Shown: piece after piece, positions 41,201 to 51,941 of the stretch
How the letters are laid out: each line of letters begins with the position of its first letter
How positions within the stretch are numbered: the stretch's first letter is position 1
DNA from: Allolobophora icterica
Taxonomy: Eukaryota > Annelida > Clitellata > Crassiclitellata > Lumbricidae
Assembly: GCA_963556255.1 (NCBI GenBank)
Contig: OY744604.1
Location: forward strand, 77,268,736-77,332,735
DNA: 64,000 nucleotides
Direction: 5' to 3'
The notes under the pieces: generated by a model
Seen by the model: the letters and a program-made list of their open reading frames with translations, nothing else
The model's database searches: none
Told to the model about the DNA's origin: nothing
Program-made: the position numbers and the translations under genes

Positions 41201-42345
41201 AATATAAGACAGCATACAGTATTCCAGCATAGATACAATTCATAATGATGACGGTGAGTAAGCTCAGTAAAAGTCTATTTTTAGCAGATTTTACTTTAAA
41301 CATAATAAGTTTCAATGTTTATATCTTAACACTTAGGCCTACAAATACTCAAGGTATTTTAAATACACAGAAATATAATGTGTAGTTTAATAATCCATTC
41401 ACTATGTCACTTGGACATTTCTCAGAATTTGGCAAAATATCGGGTCTCACATTGCCTTGGGTAGTGCAACAAGACACACTGTTCTTGAATATTGCACACA
41501 TTAAATGAAACAAAAAATAAATCCAATGATACAGCTTCTGACATATATGTAGAAACACCCGAGACTGAGAAAACAATGCTAGCCCGCACTCATCTAATGC
41601 GTACTCAGCACTTCTCCAATGTTTTCTCTCTTAATCGCGGAATACTCTCAACGTTATCTCACTGAGCATGCGCAAAACCCTGCATTTACACAACGACACC
41701 TCCTCTGCACGCAACGTCAGGGAATCTATGCTTACACGGTACACAATACGCACAGAATTTCACATTAAGATCAAATAATTTAAATTTTTTCCTCATTTAG
41801 CGTTATTATATTACATAGTTTTACACTTGGTAAGATGGCTAGACATCGAAGCAGCTCTAATACTGAAGAAAACACGTCTAAAACTTGACATCTTTGATAA
41901 AATAAAATATTGATTTAGGATAAGTAACGACATCTCTGGACTTGTGGAAGAAATCCTTTGGTCTGATTACGTGAAAGAGTGATGTCATATAAACATCCTT
42001 AGCCCAACTCTGACTATGGTCGGCACATTGTGTAGGTGAATGATTTAATCGGCCTTTACAGATTTATTCAATTAGGCTACATATGTTTAGATGATGAAAA
42101 CGACGAAGACGACATTGATGATGACGATGATGACGACGACATATTGCTATTTTTACAGCATTTGTTGATGATGATGGTTATAACGGTGATGATTATGACG
42201 ACGACAATGAAAAATGCGACGGAGGTAGTGATGATGAATAAAATAGCAAGTAAATTTTAAAAGCTGTCTCCATAATGATGAAAAGATATAACATAATATA
42301 CATGTACTGCTTCCGACACGGTACATTTTTTATCATTGCAGGATA
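38284..42345. other. Flank of gene C, duplicated at 61,908-63,887 and 1-1,094
   Basis: No gene recognised. 38,360-40,610 is colinear with 61,908-63,887; 41,347-42,345 is colinear with the start of the window. The GAT/GAC tract at 42,095-42,240 gives an acidic open frame that is not a gene. Confidence 0.65.
40215..40490. mobile_element. MITE with 8-bp TSD and empty paralogous site
   Basis: 276 bp flanked by GTGCCTTA (40,207-40,214 and 40,491-40,498). Ends AATGGGCGTCCGTAG and, from the right, CATGGACGTCCGCAG. The paralogous block has a single uninterrupted GTGCCTTA near 63,768, so the insertion followed that duplication. Confidence 0.9.
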
Positions 42346-43172
42346 TTAGTTTTCGTCGTCTTTTGTTCTGTCAAGACAAGCGTAGACAGGCGGTTGAAGA
42401 GGAATGCGCTTTGTAAGATCCTCGTAATTTCCTTTGCGTCTGGGATATCCATGTGTGGCATAGTTTGGGTCTTTTGTAACAAGTTCTTGCATATCAATTG
42501 TTGCGCTAATTTCGTCTTCCTTGGCGCTCTTTGTTGGTGGCAGAATTGAGGCATCTTCATGCGGCGCACTAGTTGGAATATCTTCTCTCAATGGCTCGTG
42601 TTCCTGGTGTACGTTTACATATGTGGTATCTAACGCAAGATTTGAATCTTCTTCAAGTGAGGTTGATTCTTCAGATGACGCGCTTGGAATTTCAGCGCAC
42701 TCACTTGGCTGATGTTTTGGCAGATCCTGGTTTGGTTCTGACAATGTGAACGTGGCACTTCTATCTGCTGTAGAACAGACATGTTCGTGTGGTTTGGATA
42801 TATTAACGTATTGAATTTTTGGTAGGAAAGGCGCCTGTGGCTGGGGCAAAGAATCGACAGTTTCATTGATGTAAGGAGCTGTTACCTGTTCTGTTTCTTC
42901 TTCCTTTGGAGGCGTATTTACGCGTCTTCTTGGAGCTACATTGCAATACACTGATATTTGGCGCTGAACAGATACTACTTTGGCGGTTGATATGGGTGGA
43001 ACGTGAAGATCTATTGTAGGAGACTCAAGGTCAACCGTCTCTAACTTGTCGTCAGATATCTCTTCATAGACTGGTCTGACTATTGCCGTTGCTGTCGCTT
43101 GTGATTCTGCAGTGTCAATTTCATCGCCAGTGTTGCGCCTGTTGGTCTCCAGAGGTTCCGTCTGTTTTGAAT
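42346..43172 (-). CDS. Receptor gene C, cytoplasmic-tail exon (tyrosine-motif tail)
   Basis: Acceptor ACATTGTAG before 43,172, phase 1, about 274 codons to TAA at 42,348-42,346. Paralog of the gene A tail (1,095-1,972), with the same order of motifs: VYEEI, SVYCNV, PYINE, IQYVNI, TTYVNV, NYEDL and VYACL. IQYVNI fits the ITIM consensus and TTYVNV the ITSM form (TxYxxV). The terminal YEDL and YACL are again ten residues apart, and the segment between them differs from A at one position only (TKRIPLQPPV against TERIPLQPPV). A segment of gene A just before the SVYCNV region is shorter here. The frame is intact even though the gene's first Ig exon is not. Confidence 0.85.
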
Positions 43173-44506
43173 CTACAATGTTATTTAGGCGTAATCTACA
43201 TCCGCATAAATTGCTGCGGCTGCGGCTCGGCCTATCAGCGTTATTCTTAGGCTTTGGAAAAGGTTAGCTATATCCACTTTCACACGGAATGAACTGCGCT
43301 GGTTTTCTCAGCAAAGATGCAGCGAGCATATGAGAACCATTCTCTTTAATCATGGTTTTGGCTGTCACGTCTGGATCACCTATCTTGAAATTCTTTACTA
43401 TCCGCTATTCAAATTAGTGACATGAAAGAATCACAGGTCTTTGCATGACTTAAGTTCAGTTTAATAGTATATTTAATTTACCTGGGCATTTATTTAGCGC
43501 TGATTTAGAAGAAATTAATCAGAATATTGGCAGATATTTCTAAACTTCATTGGAGACGTTGAAAAGAGGAAAAGTTCTGTAACTGGAAAGCGCAAGTTAG
43601 AAAGGTTACCGGTAAAATTGAAAGGTTCTAGTTTAATTGTTACTGATATCTACATATGTCCTACAAAAATACTTCAAAACAAAGCTACAAACTGTACAGG
43701 AAACGTGACAGTGACCAATCGACTATCCAATTCACATTTTCTTTTTGTAAATTAGACGCGACAAATTAAAAACAGATAGGCCTACTGCTGCTTTGAGTGG
43801 AAACAAATTACGTTGTTATTAAACCCTCATTGCTAATGGGAAACTGCGCATGACTTCTACTTTCACAAAACGTAATTGTTTCCATACGAAAGCAACTGTC
43901 GCATTGTTTACTTTCATCATTTTCAGAAAGGTACCCATACGAGTCAAGCGTTAATAAATCGAACAAGTGTTGACCATTTTCAGGTCATCCTATTTCACTT
44001 TATTCAGCTGTACCTGCTCCTTATTCGTCACTGCATTATGCTAACCAAAATCATTCACCACCATCGTTAAGACAATTGAAATTTTAAGACATGCCATATT
44101 TTTCGTTGTGTTCTGACATCAATGCGGCTTTCTTAAACCATTTAGCGTTCGTAAATAATCTGGTGCGCTCCGCGCTTTGCTTACAATAGCGCTTTAGAAA
44201 TGTGGAGTTTAGCAGGATATCAGGATATCATTTGGCGTCTATGCCAAGTTTATTTGTTTTCCACTGCAGATTAAAAAAGCTAACTACTAAGCATTCAAAA
44301 GTGTTTAATAGTAGGCCTACGTAGAGACTTAACATGAAAAATGTTGGGGCAAGATTTTGTAAAATATAAGTGATATATAGTAATAAGGTTCTACTGGTTT
44401 CTAATTAATAAATAAAAACCAAATGATTTAGAGAACTGAAGGACGAATAAATTAATGTATTAAAAACTAAATAGAATATTAAAAACCAAGATTTTAATAA
44501 GGTTAC
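43173..44506 (-). other. Gene C intron between TM and tail exons
   Basis: AT-rich intron, GGTAACC donor. It holds a CR1/L2-family tail fragment at about 44,150-44,215. The place corresponding to the gene A transposon (about 43,226-43,240) is empty. Confidence 0.65.
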
Positions 44507-44692
44507 CTTTGCAATATACGTTTCTTAGTAATGCTACCAATATGGCAATTCCTGTTCCGAGAAAAGCTGCCGCTAGTATGTAAATTATTGTCACGATGTC
44601 AAAGTTGCTTGGTTCCATAGTATGCCCAAAAGAGGTGGTAGTTTTCAATGAAATCCATTCGCTGTCGGAAATTGTTGCAGGATTCGATGTTC
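44507..44692 (-). CDS. Receptor gene C, stalk and transmembrane exon
   Basis: Acceptor ATCCTACAG before 44,692 and donor GTAACC after 44,507; phase 1 at both ends. It encodes a Ser/Thr-rich stalk (TSNPATISDSEWISLKTTTS) and a hydrophobic helix (IVTIIYILAAAFLGTGIAIL) followed by LLRNVYCK. It joins in frame to the tail exon, giving KD at the junction, and to the Ig2 exon at 49,938, giving Arg. It shows little similarity to the TM segments of A and B. Confidence 0.75.
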
Positions 44693-45127
44693 CTGTAGGA
44701 TACAACACACAAACGAATCGTAGGAAAAAGTATAGAAAGGGAAAGCCATTTGTTAACTACTTGCCACATTATACTTATTAGTAATTTTCTGCACTGTTAA
44801 TTTGACTTAAGATAAACTTGGAATTACATTTTTATGCTTATATAGATACATCTGAAACATAATTCAATCACTGGCTAAAAGTAAAAAAGTTTTAAACTAG
44901 CTAAAAACTAAGTAAAAGTAAAACAAAATTTGTATTTCAATGTGCATTTCTGTACACTCCAAAATTATGAAAAGGTATGTTCATATCCACAAAATTGATA
45001 TCAAAATCAAACAAATCTAATCCCCATTTGCACATAATGAGGTCAAAGTAACGTGTCTTGCTATTAATTTTTAACTTCTAAGCGTAAGTTAAGAAACTCT
45101 TAGCTTAGTACTTATTTATTTATTGGT

Positions 45128-45255
45128 GTATGAAGTGTGTCGTCTGAATATGTCCAACTGCACAAATATTCTGGCATAGGCCTATTTATTGCTGTTGTTA
45201 AACGTGGTCGTGCAATGGCGTTGAATCTAGTTGTACACGTAAGCTTATATTTCCA
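45128..45255 (-). pseudogene. Remnant of a second-Ig-domain exon
   Basis: Strongly similar to the 3' part of the Ig2 exons (compare 49,951-50,060): the pieces coding the Thr-Arg-Phe-Asn-Ala segment and the PEYxxTW end are recognisable, with changes. It is cut off at 45,256 by the start of a SINE, and the donor site is degraded. It has no first half or acceptor. It sits between the gene C TM exon and the Ig2 exon now used, so it is a relic of an earlier ectodomain. Confidence 0.75.
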
Positions 45256-45685
45256 GATGATCACGACTCACAGCTGAATAGCTACATGTATCTGCGCCCT
45301 CGAAAGGCAAGAAGAGGCTTGGAATGACACTGACTATCTACCAGAAGCGTTTAAGCTATCTGTCGAATTGCTGTCCGTACATGATCGTACTGAAGACTCG
45401 AGTTGTGACGGGCCTTTGGACGGTGAGGTTATTATTTGCCGTGGACATTCGTCTACTCGGTCCACGGATACTGAAAATAGGGTCATCTGTCAACTCAAGT
45501 TGGAATTCTATTGGCTGGGCTGAGCGTGTGTGCACGAGCCTGCTACTTGTGACTTATCTAATTGTCTGAACATAGCCTTCTGACTGATGATCATTGGCAA
45601 CTTGACATGGACCTCCACTTGACAGTTCTGCACAACGCATTTGACACGACGCAGCGCTCGTGAATAAGCTGGTGCTCTATGCTTA
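45256..45685 (+). mobile_element. SINE with CR1/L2-like tail (gene C copy)
   Basis: Related to 20,455-20,965. Its tail is interrupted by the LINE insertion at about 45,686 and resumes at about 48,336 (AATGCTTCAGAAATTTCGAG). It lies at the switch point between the Ig2 remnant and B-like sequence. Confidence 0.65.
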
Positions 45686-48335
45686 CATTTGAAATCAAGC
45701 CTTTCGCTCGGCCTCCTCTCTCGACTCATTCTTTCCGTCTCGCCGGATCCATAGACCGTCATCCATAATGTTCTTGATTCACAACTGGTTCTTAATCCTC
45801 CCTCTTCCCTTGATGACCTGCTCTCTTGTTACAATTTCACACTTTCCAACCTCCTTGACATTCATGCACACACATCTCCAAGCAGAGTTCACACGCCAGC
45901 AACCCTTGGTTAACTTCCTACCTCCAAGCATTTTGCACTTTCCGCAGGCGCCTTGAGCACATTTACCAGCACACTTTCGATCCTGCAGCTAGATCTAAAG
46001 CCATCAATACCTTGAAATCAGCTACCAACAAATGGCACAAACTCATCGCTGATGCCAAAAAGAAATATTATTCTTCACTTATCCATTCCAGCGCCTCAAA
46101 CCCTAGACATCTCTGGAAAGCTGTCAACACCCTCCTTCGTCGCAAATCTCCCTCCCCACTGCCTAGCCCCATTCCCTCCTCCTCTGTTGCTGAAACCTCC
46201 TGTTCATTTTTTTTCAAACAAAATCTCATCCATTCGCTTTACATTACAATCTCTTCTAGACACACTTACCCCTCTTGCCTCCTCCAGCACTGATTCGCCC
46301 GCTTCTGTCAACTTTACGTCTCCTACCTCTAAGTCATCGCTCCCAATTCTCTCTCCTGCCTCTGAAGCAGAATTGTCAATCCTCCTAAACTCTCTCCCTA
46401 ACAAGCAATGCGAACTTGATCCTATCCCCACCTCTCTTCTAAAAGACTGTGCCTCTGTCCTGGTTCCTGTAATCACCAAAATTATTAATCTCTCACTCTA
46501 TACCGGCAATTTTCCTATGGCCTTTAAGCATTCTGTTGTCACTCCTCTTCTCAAAAAAGCAAACATTGACAAGGAAAACCTATCCAACTATCGTCCCATC
46601 TCCAATCTTTCCTTTCTTTCTAAATTAACAGAACGAATTGTCCTTTCTCGGCTAAATGACTACCTCTCTTCAAATTCACTTCTTAACCCCACCAATCTGG
46701 CTTCACTAAACACCACTCCACAGAAACTTTACTTGCCTCTCTTTACAATAAACTGGTCTCTGCCGTCAGCCATCAACAAGTCTCCTGCCTCTGTCTTCTC
46801 GACATCTCCGCTGCATTTGACACCATTGATCACAGCCTCCTTCTTCAGCGACTACCTTCTTGGTTTGGCGTCTCTGGCACTGCTCTACTTTGGTTCCAGT
46901 CCTACTTATCTTCCCGATCCTCTTTGTTAAAGCCTCCAGCCACTGCTCACAACCCCTCCCTCTTTCCTGTGGTGTCCCACAAGGTTCCGTCCTGGGTCCA
47001 CTACCTTTCATCCTTTATGCCACTCCTTTAAGTCATCTCATAAAATCCTCCTCTGTCGACCACCATCTCTATGCAGATGACACCCAACTCTTCATATCCT
47101 TCTCTCCAGTCTCTTTTTCCACCGCCATCACACAACTACTCAACGTGGTTAACCTTATTTCACAGTGGATGTCATCCAATCTCCTCTGCCTTAACCCTTC
47201 AATAACTGAATACATCATACTAGGCCTTCCTGATCAAATCAAGAAAATCCCTGATCCTTCCATAAACCTTTCGACTAACTCATCATCTCTCGCCTTCACC
47301 TCTGACTCCCCTGTTCGCAATCTTGGTGTTATTTTTGATCCACACCTCTCCTTCCCCACATCTCCAACCTCTCGCGCTCCTGTTTCATTCACATTCGTTA
47401 CCTCCGACGCATACGACCCATGCTCGACCTTCAAACTGCCTCCACCATTGCTACCTCCATTGTTCATTCAAAGCTTGATTACTGCAAATCTCTTTTCCTC
47501 AACCTTGAATCCACTCAAATCAAACGTCTACAGCTTACCGAGAACTCACTTGCCAGAGCTGTCACTAGGACGCCCAAACATCCCAAACATCATCATATCG
47601 CTCCCATCCTCAAATCACTCCATTGGTTAAAAATCTCAGAGCGAATCCACTACAAAGTTCCACCACAAACCTACAACTCCCTACAATATTCCCAGCCCAA
47701 GTAAACTTCGTGATCTCTTCACCATTCAGACAACCCGCTCCACCCGATCATCGTCCTATCTCACTCTTTCTCGACCCCCAGTCACTACTCACCTCAAGTT
47801 CTCCAACCGAGCCATTTCCATAACAGCACCGCACCTCTGGAATGATCTCCCCTCTGAATTCCGCAGTTTCTCAGTGCCTCCATCGTCATTGCAACCCGTC
47901 CTTCCTCCTCCTCCTCCTCCTCCTCCTCCTCCTCCTCCTCCTCCTCCTCCTCCTCTTCTTCCTCCTCCTCATGTTCCTCTATCGATCACCCCCTGGCTTC
48001 CCTCTCAAAACTGAAGTCTCACCTTTTCAAATACTCCTACCCTGACTCATCTGATCCAACGCCTTCCAATTATTCTCGCCGTAAACGACACCCGCCTTCC
48101 TTGACAGCTGCTCTGCCTCTCCTGATCTGGTACCCTGGAAATCGGACTTGGACCTCTTTTGGACTACTCTGTGGAAACCCCGTCTGATTTGGTTTGGTCT
48201 TCTGGAAACCGGACTCGGACCTCTCTTGGACTACTCTCTGGAAACCCCCTCTGATCTGACGTAGCGCTCGTAAATAGGCTGATGCCCTGCGCTTGGCCTT
48301 CGAGTGGCGCTTTAGGAGTTTGGAGATTACGATTT
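45686..48335 (+). pseudogene. CR1/L2-type LINE, nearly full RT region, multiply frameshifted
   Basis: Plus-strand frames give a LINE polyprotein: the pre-RT segment [19 protein letters not shown] and [10 protein letters not shown], then RT blocks [19 protein letters not shown], an AAFDTIDH region in a shifted frame, [12 protein letters not shown], the catalytic YADDTQLF, and the C-terminal LDYCKSLF and [11 protein letters not shown]. Frameshifts near 46,290, 46,700, 46,930, 47,360 and 47,700 destroy the frame. A CTC run lies at 47,905-47,965. The 3' end is the family tail with GATTACGATT. It is 5' truncated and inserted into the SINE tail; the paralogous gene B SINE is the empty site. Confidence 0.85.
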
Positions 48336-49937
48336 TAAGTAATGCTTCAGAAATTTCGAGATTACGATTTATATTACAATTACGAACATTACTTTTGTTG
48401 TTAATTCCAGATAAAACTCTTTCGCCTAGCATATGGACAATTTCTGATCAGTTCTCTCGGGGCAACGCTACATAAATGTCCAATTACATTTATAATTAAC
48501 TCTATTACTACAGTTAAGCTGGAAACTTGTAATCCCTCTATTGAAAATTATCTTCGCGGAATGGAACAGTGAAGCTTGAATCGAGCATATTATATTGTCG
48601 TTAAAACCGGCAGCCCAGCTATAACACGTTTCAATCGACTCTTGGTGAACAGCGTTATGTCGACTCGTTTCCTATATTGAGCACTTTCCATTTTCTACTA
48701 TCGCTTTCGACTTTACCGTTCTCTACATTATATATGATCCTTTACGGGAAACTTTTCACATAGTTGTAATTCTTCTATTAACTTAAAAATACACTTCACT
48801 TTCCGCTCTGTCCATTCAATTGACTGTTCGTTGCACATATTTTTTGTTGGCAAAAGCAATGGTGGTGCATGACCATGTGTATAATCCGAAACTCATCAAC
48901 CTATCGAATCTAAATGTGAAAAATGGGTTTATTTTTTAACAATATTAAAATGAGTCAATATTGGCAGCAATCATTTTATCTATGAAACATTAATAGGCCT
49001 ACAACCCCAATAAAATCAAAAGTTTCAACGTGAACTGACCGATATCTATTTTAAACTCGTCTGTCTTGTGAGCGAACTCCACCAAAGGAGGACAATAAGA
49101 GAACCAAAAGGATGAAGACATTTGGACGATTACAGGAGATTTGGAGTGACACAGGCATGAGCTGAACGTTGCATGACAAGGACACTAGACATAAAAGCGT
49201 CATGTATCATTGCGGATATCACTTGGCTGGATACATGTGTTTGCCACTGTATAGAAAAACGTTGCCAACGTTGGGTCATATTCTTGTCGCCAGCAGGCTG
49301 CTTTTCAGGTTCAAATTCAAACAAAACATACCCGGGCCGTGACTGCATCTTTCACAAATGCTACTCTGACTGCAAATTTCAATTATTGATAGGTGTAGAC
49401 AATAGGTTACAGAAAACAAGAGAACTCTAGTGAGGATCTCAGGCTCAACAGAGAGGTTTGGTCAGTGCTTTTCGGATGTTCTGAAATGGTAGCCTGACAA
49501 TTTACGATAAATTACTATGATATAAATTTATATGATGCGGATTCAAGACTAACAAATGCATTTCAGTGTTGAGGACATACTGCACTTCACGCATGAACCT
49601 AACATTACGGACTACTGGATGTCAAGAAGAGGAAGACTCTAGAAGAGGTCCAATCATAGGGAACACTGTTGTAAATTTTGTGTGTGATTTCCTATATACA
49701 TAGTATAATTTGCATTAAGGAACTGTGGACTACGTAACATGTTTAAATAGTAGGCCTATAGTATGGGCAGGTCTGCTGTCCAGTTAATGCTGTATCGTTT
49801 GTCTGATTGTTTTTTTGCTACCATATTTGGTGAATAGAAGATTTATATATAAAGATACGGTGGAGGTTGAAGTCCAACTGTTCTTTTGAAGATACCATAA
49901 ATAACAAAAAACCAAATTCCATGTCGCATCAACTTAC
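48336..49937 (-). other. Gene C intron, paralogous to 20,930-22,783
   Basis: Colinear with the gene B intron, without the MITE. No gene recognised. Confidence 0.65.
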
Positions 49938-50279
49938 TTCTTGATGCATGAAGTGTGTCATCTGGATATGTCCAAGTGTAAGAATATTCTGGTATATTTG
50001 TCGCTGTTGTTAAACGAGGTCGTCCTGTGGCGTTGAATCTGGTTGTACACGTATATTTCCACCTTATATCTATTGGCTGAACAGTCAATATGGAGACAAC
50101 GGTGTCTTTGCTTGCGTTGGTTTTTATTCCATCAGTGATCAGTTTTGCTTCATTTACCATTTCTCCAGATATTTGTCGCCATTCCATCACTGGAATCCAG
50201 TTACCAAAGTAACGTAGGCGACACTCCATCCGAAGACCAATGGTGTTGCTATAAATAAGGGAACATGCTGGATCGGATG
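49938..50279 (-). CDS. Receptor gene C, second Ig domain exon
   Basis: Acceptor TTTGTTTCAG before 50,279 and donor GTAAGT after 49,938; phase 1 at both ends. Very close paralog of 22,784-23,125: cysteines in RMECRLRY and KYTCTTRF, the FGNWIPVMEW core and the NIPEYSYTW end. The frame is open. It could still be expressed if the first exon is skipped, as phases allow. Confidence 0.8.
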
Positions 50280-50581
50280 CTGAAACAAAATGAAAATATA
50301 TCAAACCCAATTGGAAATTATTTCGATTTAAATATGATCTGAACACAACATATTTAAAATCCAGATATCTAATATAGCGGAATAATCAATTTTAACTCCA
50401 GTCAAATCCCGAAAGTGCCAGTTCATGGGTAATTCTAATTCATTTCTGCAAACCCAAGAGAAAAATAATGTGAAAGTCACACGAATAAATATTAAATAAG
50501 TAAAAATTATTTACATATAACAACTGTTTCCTCGAAGGGTTCTAGTCACTTCGTATTAGATATCTAGGAAATAAGTCTTAC

Positions 50582-50904
50582 CCAAGACTATAAGTTCGGC
50601 ACTAGATTTCGAGACTCCCGGTTCTTCACAGATGTATCTTCTGGCAGTTGTGTTGGAAGCTTTAATTTTGAGGTCAAACTGTCCTTCATTTGTAGTATTG
50701 ATAGCATACAACTCCTTGACAATATTTCAAATTTGTTACCTGTGTAGATTATCATGATGGTATCGTTTTCAGAGAATTGTATTCGCCAAAGTGGTCTACC
50801 TGTGTAATTTATAGGTATTGTATTCGTTCTGCAATTGAGGACAGCTTCACTGCCTTCATGGGCTGCCGTGTTGTTCGGAACAACAGTCAGTATTCCACTG
50901 CAAT
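50582..50904 (-). pseudogene. Receptor gene C, first Ig domain exon with one-base frameshift
   Basis: Same boundaries and phase as 23,433-23,756 and highly similar. A single base is missing in the AATATTTCAAATTTG stretch near 50,728 (AATATTTGCAAATTTG in gene B), which shifts the frame after YTGNKF and leads to a stop before the exon end. The second cysteine strand is therefore lost. It may be a real lesion or an assembly error; the missing base is not in a homopolymer. Confidence 0.8.
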
Positions 50905-51394
50905 CTATAAAAATAATGTATAAGGGAAATCAATGTCGACATCAAAACGCAAGGACAAAGCAGCAACGTGTCCAAGATTTTAAATAAGAAACGCAATAAA
51001 AAAGCGAGTAGAAATGTGAAGCCAGCAAGTAAGTAAGTAAGTAAAAAATCTGTATTAGCACATACAAATGCCCATACTTTGCATCAACCACGCAAAGAAA
51101 ACAGTTTTAAAACAAATAATCAGTAAACATTATGCACTGCTATGAACAGTGGAAGTCTACATGTATATACTGCTCAGAGAAACTATCATCATGAAAGTCT
51201 ACCTTTGCCTACCCGTCGATAGAAGTATTTGTATTGAAAATATGGTAACTAGTGTATTCATTGTTTAAATTCTGGCAGTTCTGGTGGTATCTTGTAGGCT
51301 CAAACTTATGTCATATTTCAGTAAATTTTAGCATTTGCGCTTACTATTCTCAACTGATCAAACGTACAAGAGATATACCGGTATCGAAAATCAT
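50905..51394. other. Upstream of gene C Ig1: no gene seen
   Basis: The first ~340 bases are paralogous to 23,757-24,130; GTAAGTAAGTAAGTAA near 51,030 is a short repeat. No leader exon recognised. Confidence 0.5.
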
Positions 51395-51941
51395 CAAGTG
51401 TCATAAAAGTAGATAAAAAGATCACAGAATACTTTCACACGAAAACTGGAGTACGACAAGGATGCATCTTATCCCCATACTTATTTAACCTAGTGTTAGA
51501 AGCAGTATTGTCACTCAGCCTTAACAATTATACCGAGGCAGGAATAAAGCTAAAAGGAGAACTGGTGATTAATCTCCGATTTGCTGACGACATTAGCCTC
51601 CTCACAAGAAGCGAGTCAGAACTACAGGATATTACGACACAGATTGACGAAACCAGCAGAAGATTTGGCCTAATGATCAACGCACAGAAAACTAAAACAA
51701 TGGTGATTGAAAAGACCAAAGAGACACTGGTCAATAACTATCACAATCCAAGGAGAGGCTGTTGAGCAAGTAGAAAAATTCGTCTACCTCGGAGGCTAAT
51801 AATACGCTGATGGCAGTAATGAAAAAGATATACAAAGAAGAACTGGACGCGCTTCACATGCATTTGGAATAATGAACAGGATATGGAGGAGCAAAGAATT
51901 AACAAAGAAAACCAAGAAAAAAATATACGAGACAATGATAC
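51395..51941 (+). pseudogene. RTE-like LINE, RT fragment (left part of a split copy)
   Basis: Plus-strand frame with GVRQGCILSPYLFN, then the catalytic region FADDISLLTRSES, then MINAQKTKTM and, after a frameshift near 51,760, a segment containing GRAFHAFGIMNRIW. It is cut at 51,941 by retrotransposon 2; the rest resumes at 61,255 in the same frame. 5' truncated. Confidence 0.8.

Noticed and set aside
42036..42260. Acidic protein gene (Asp-rich frame)
   Set aside because: Produced by the GAT/GAC repeat; the paralog at 700-840 does not keep the frame.
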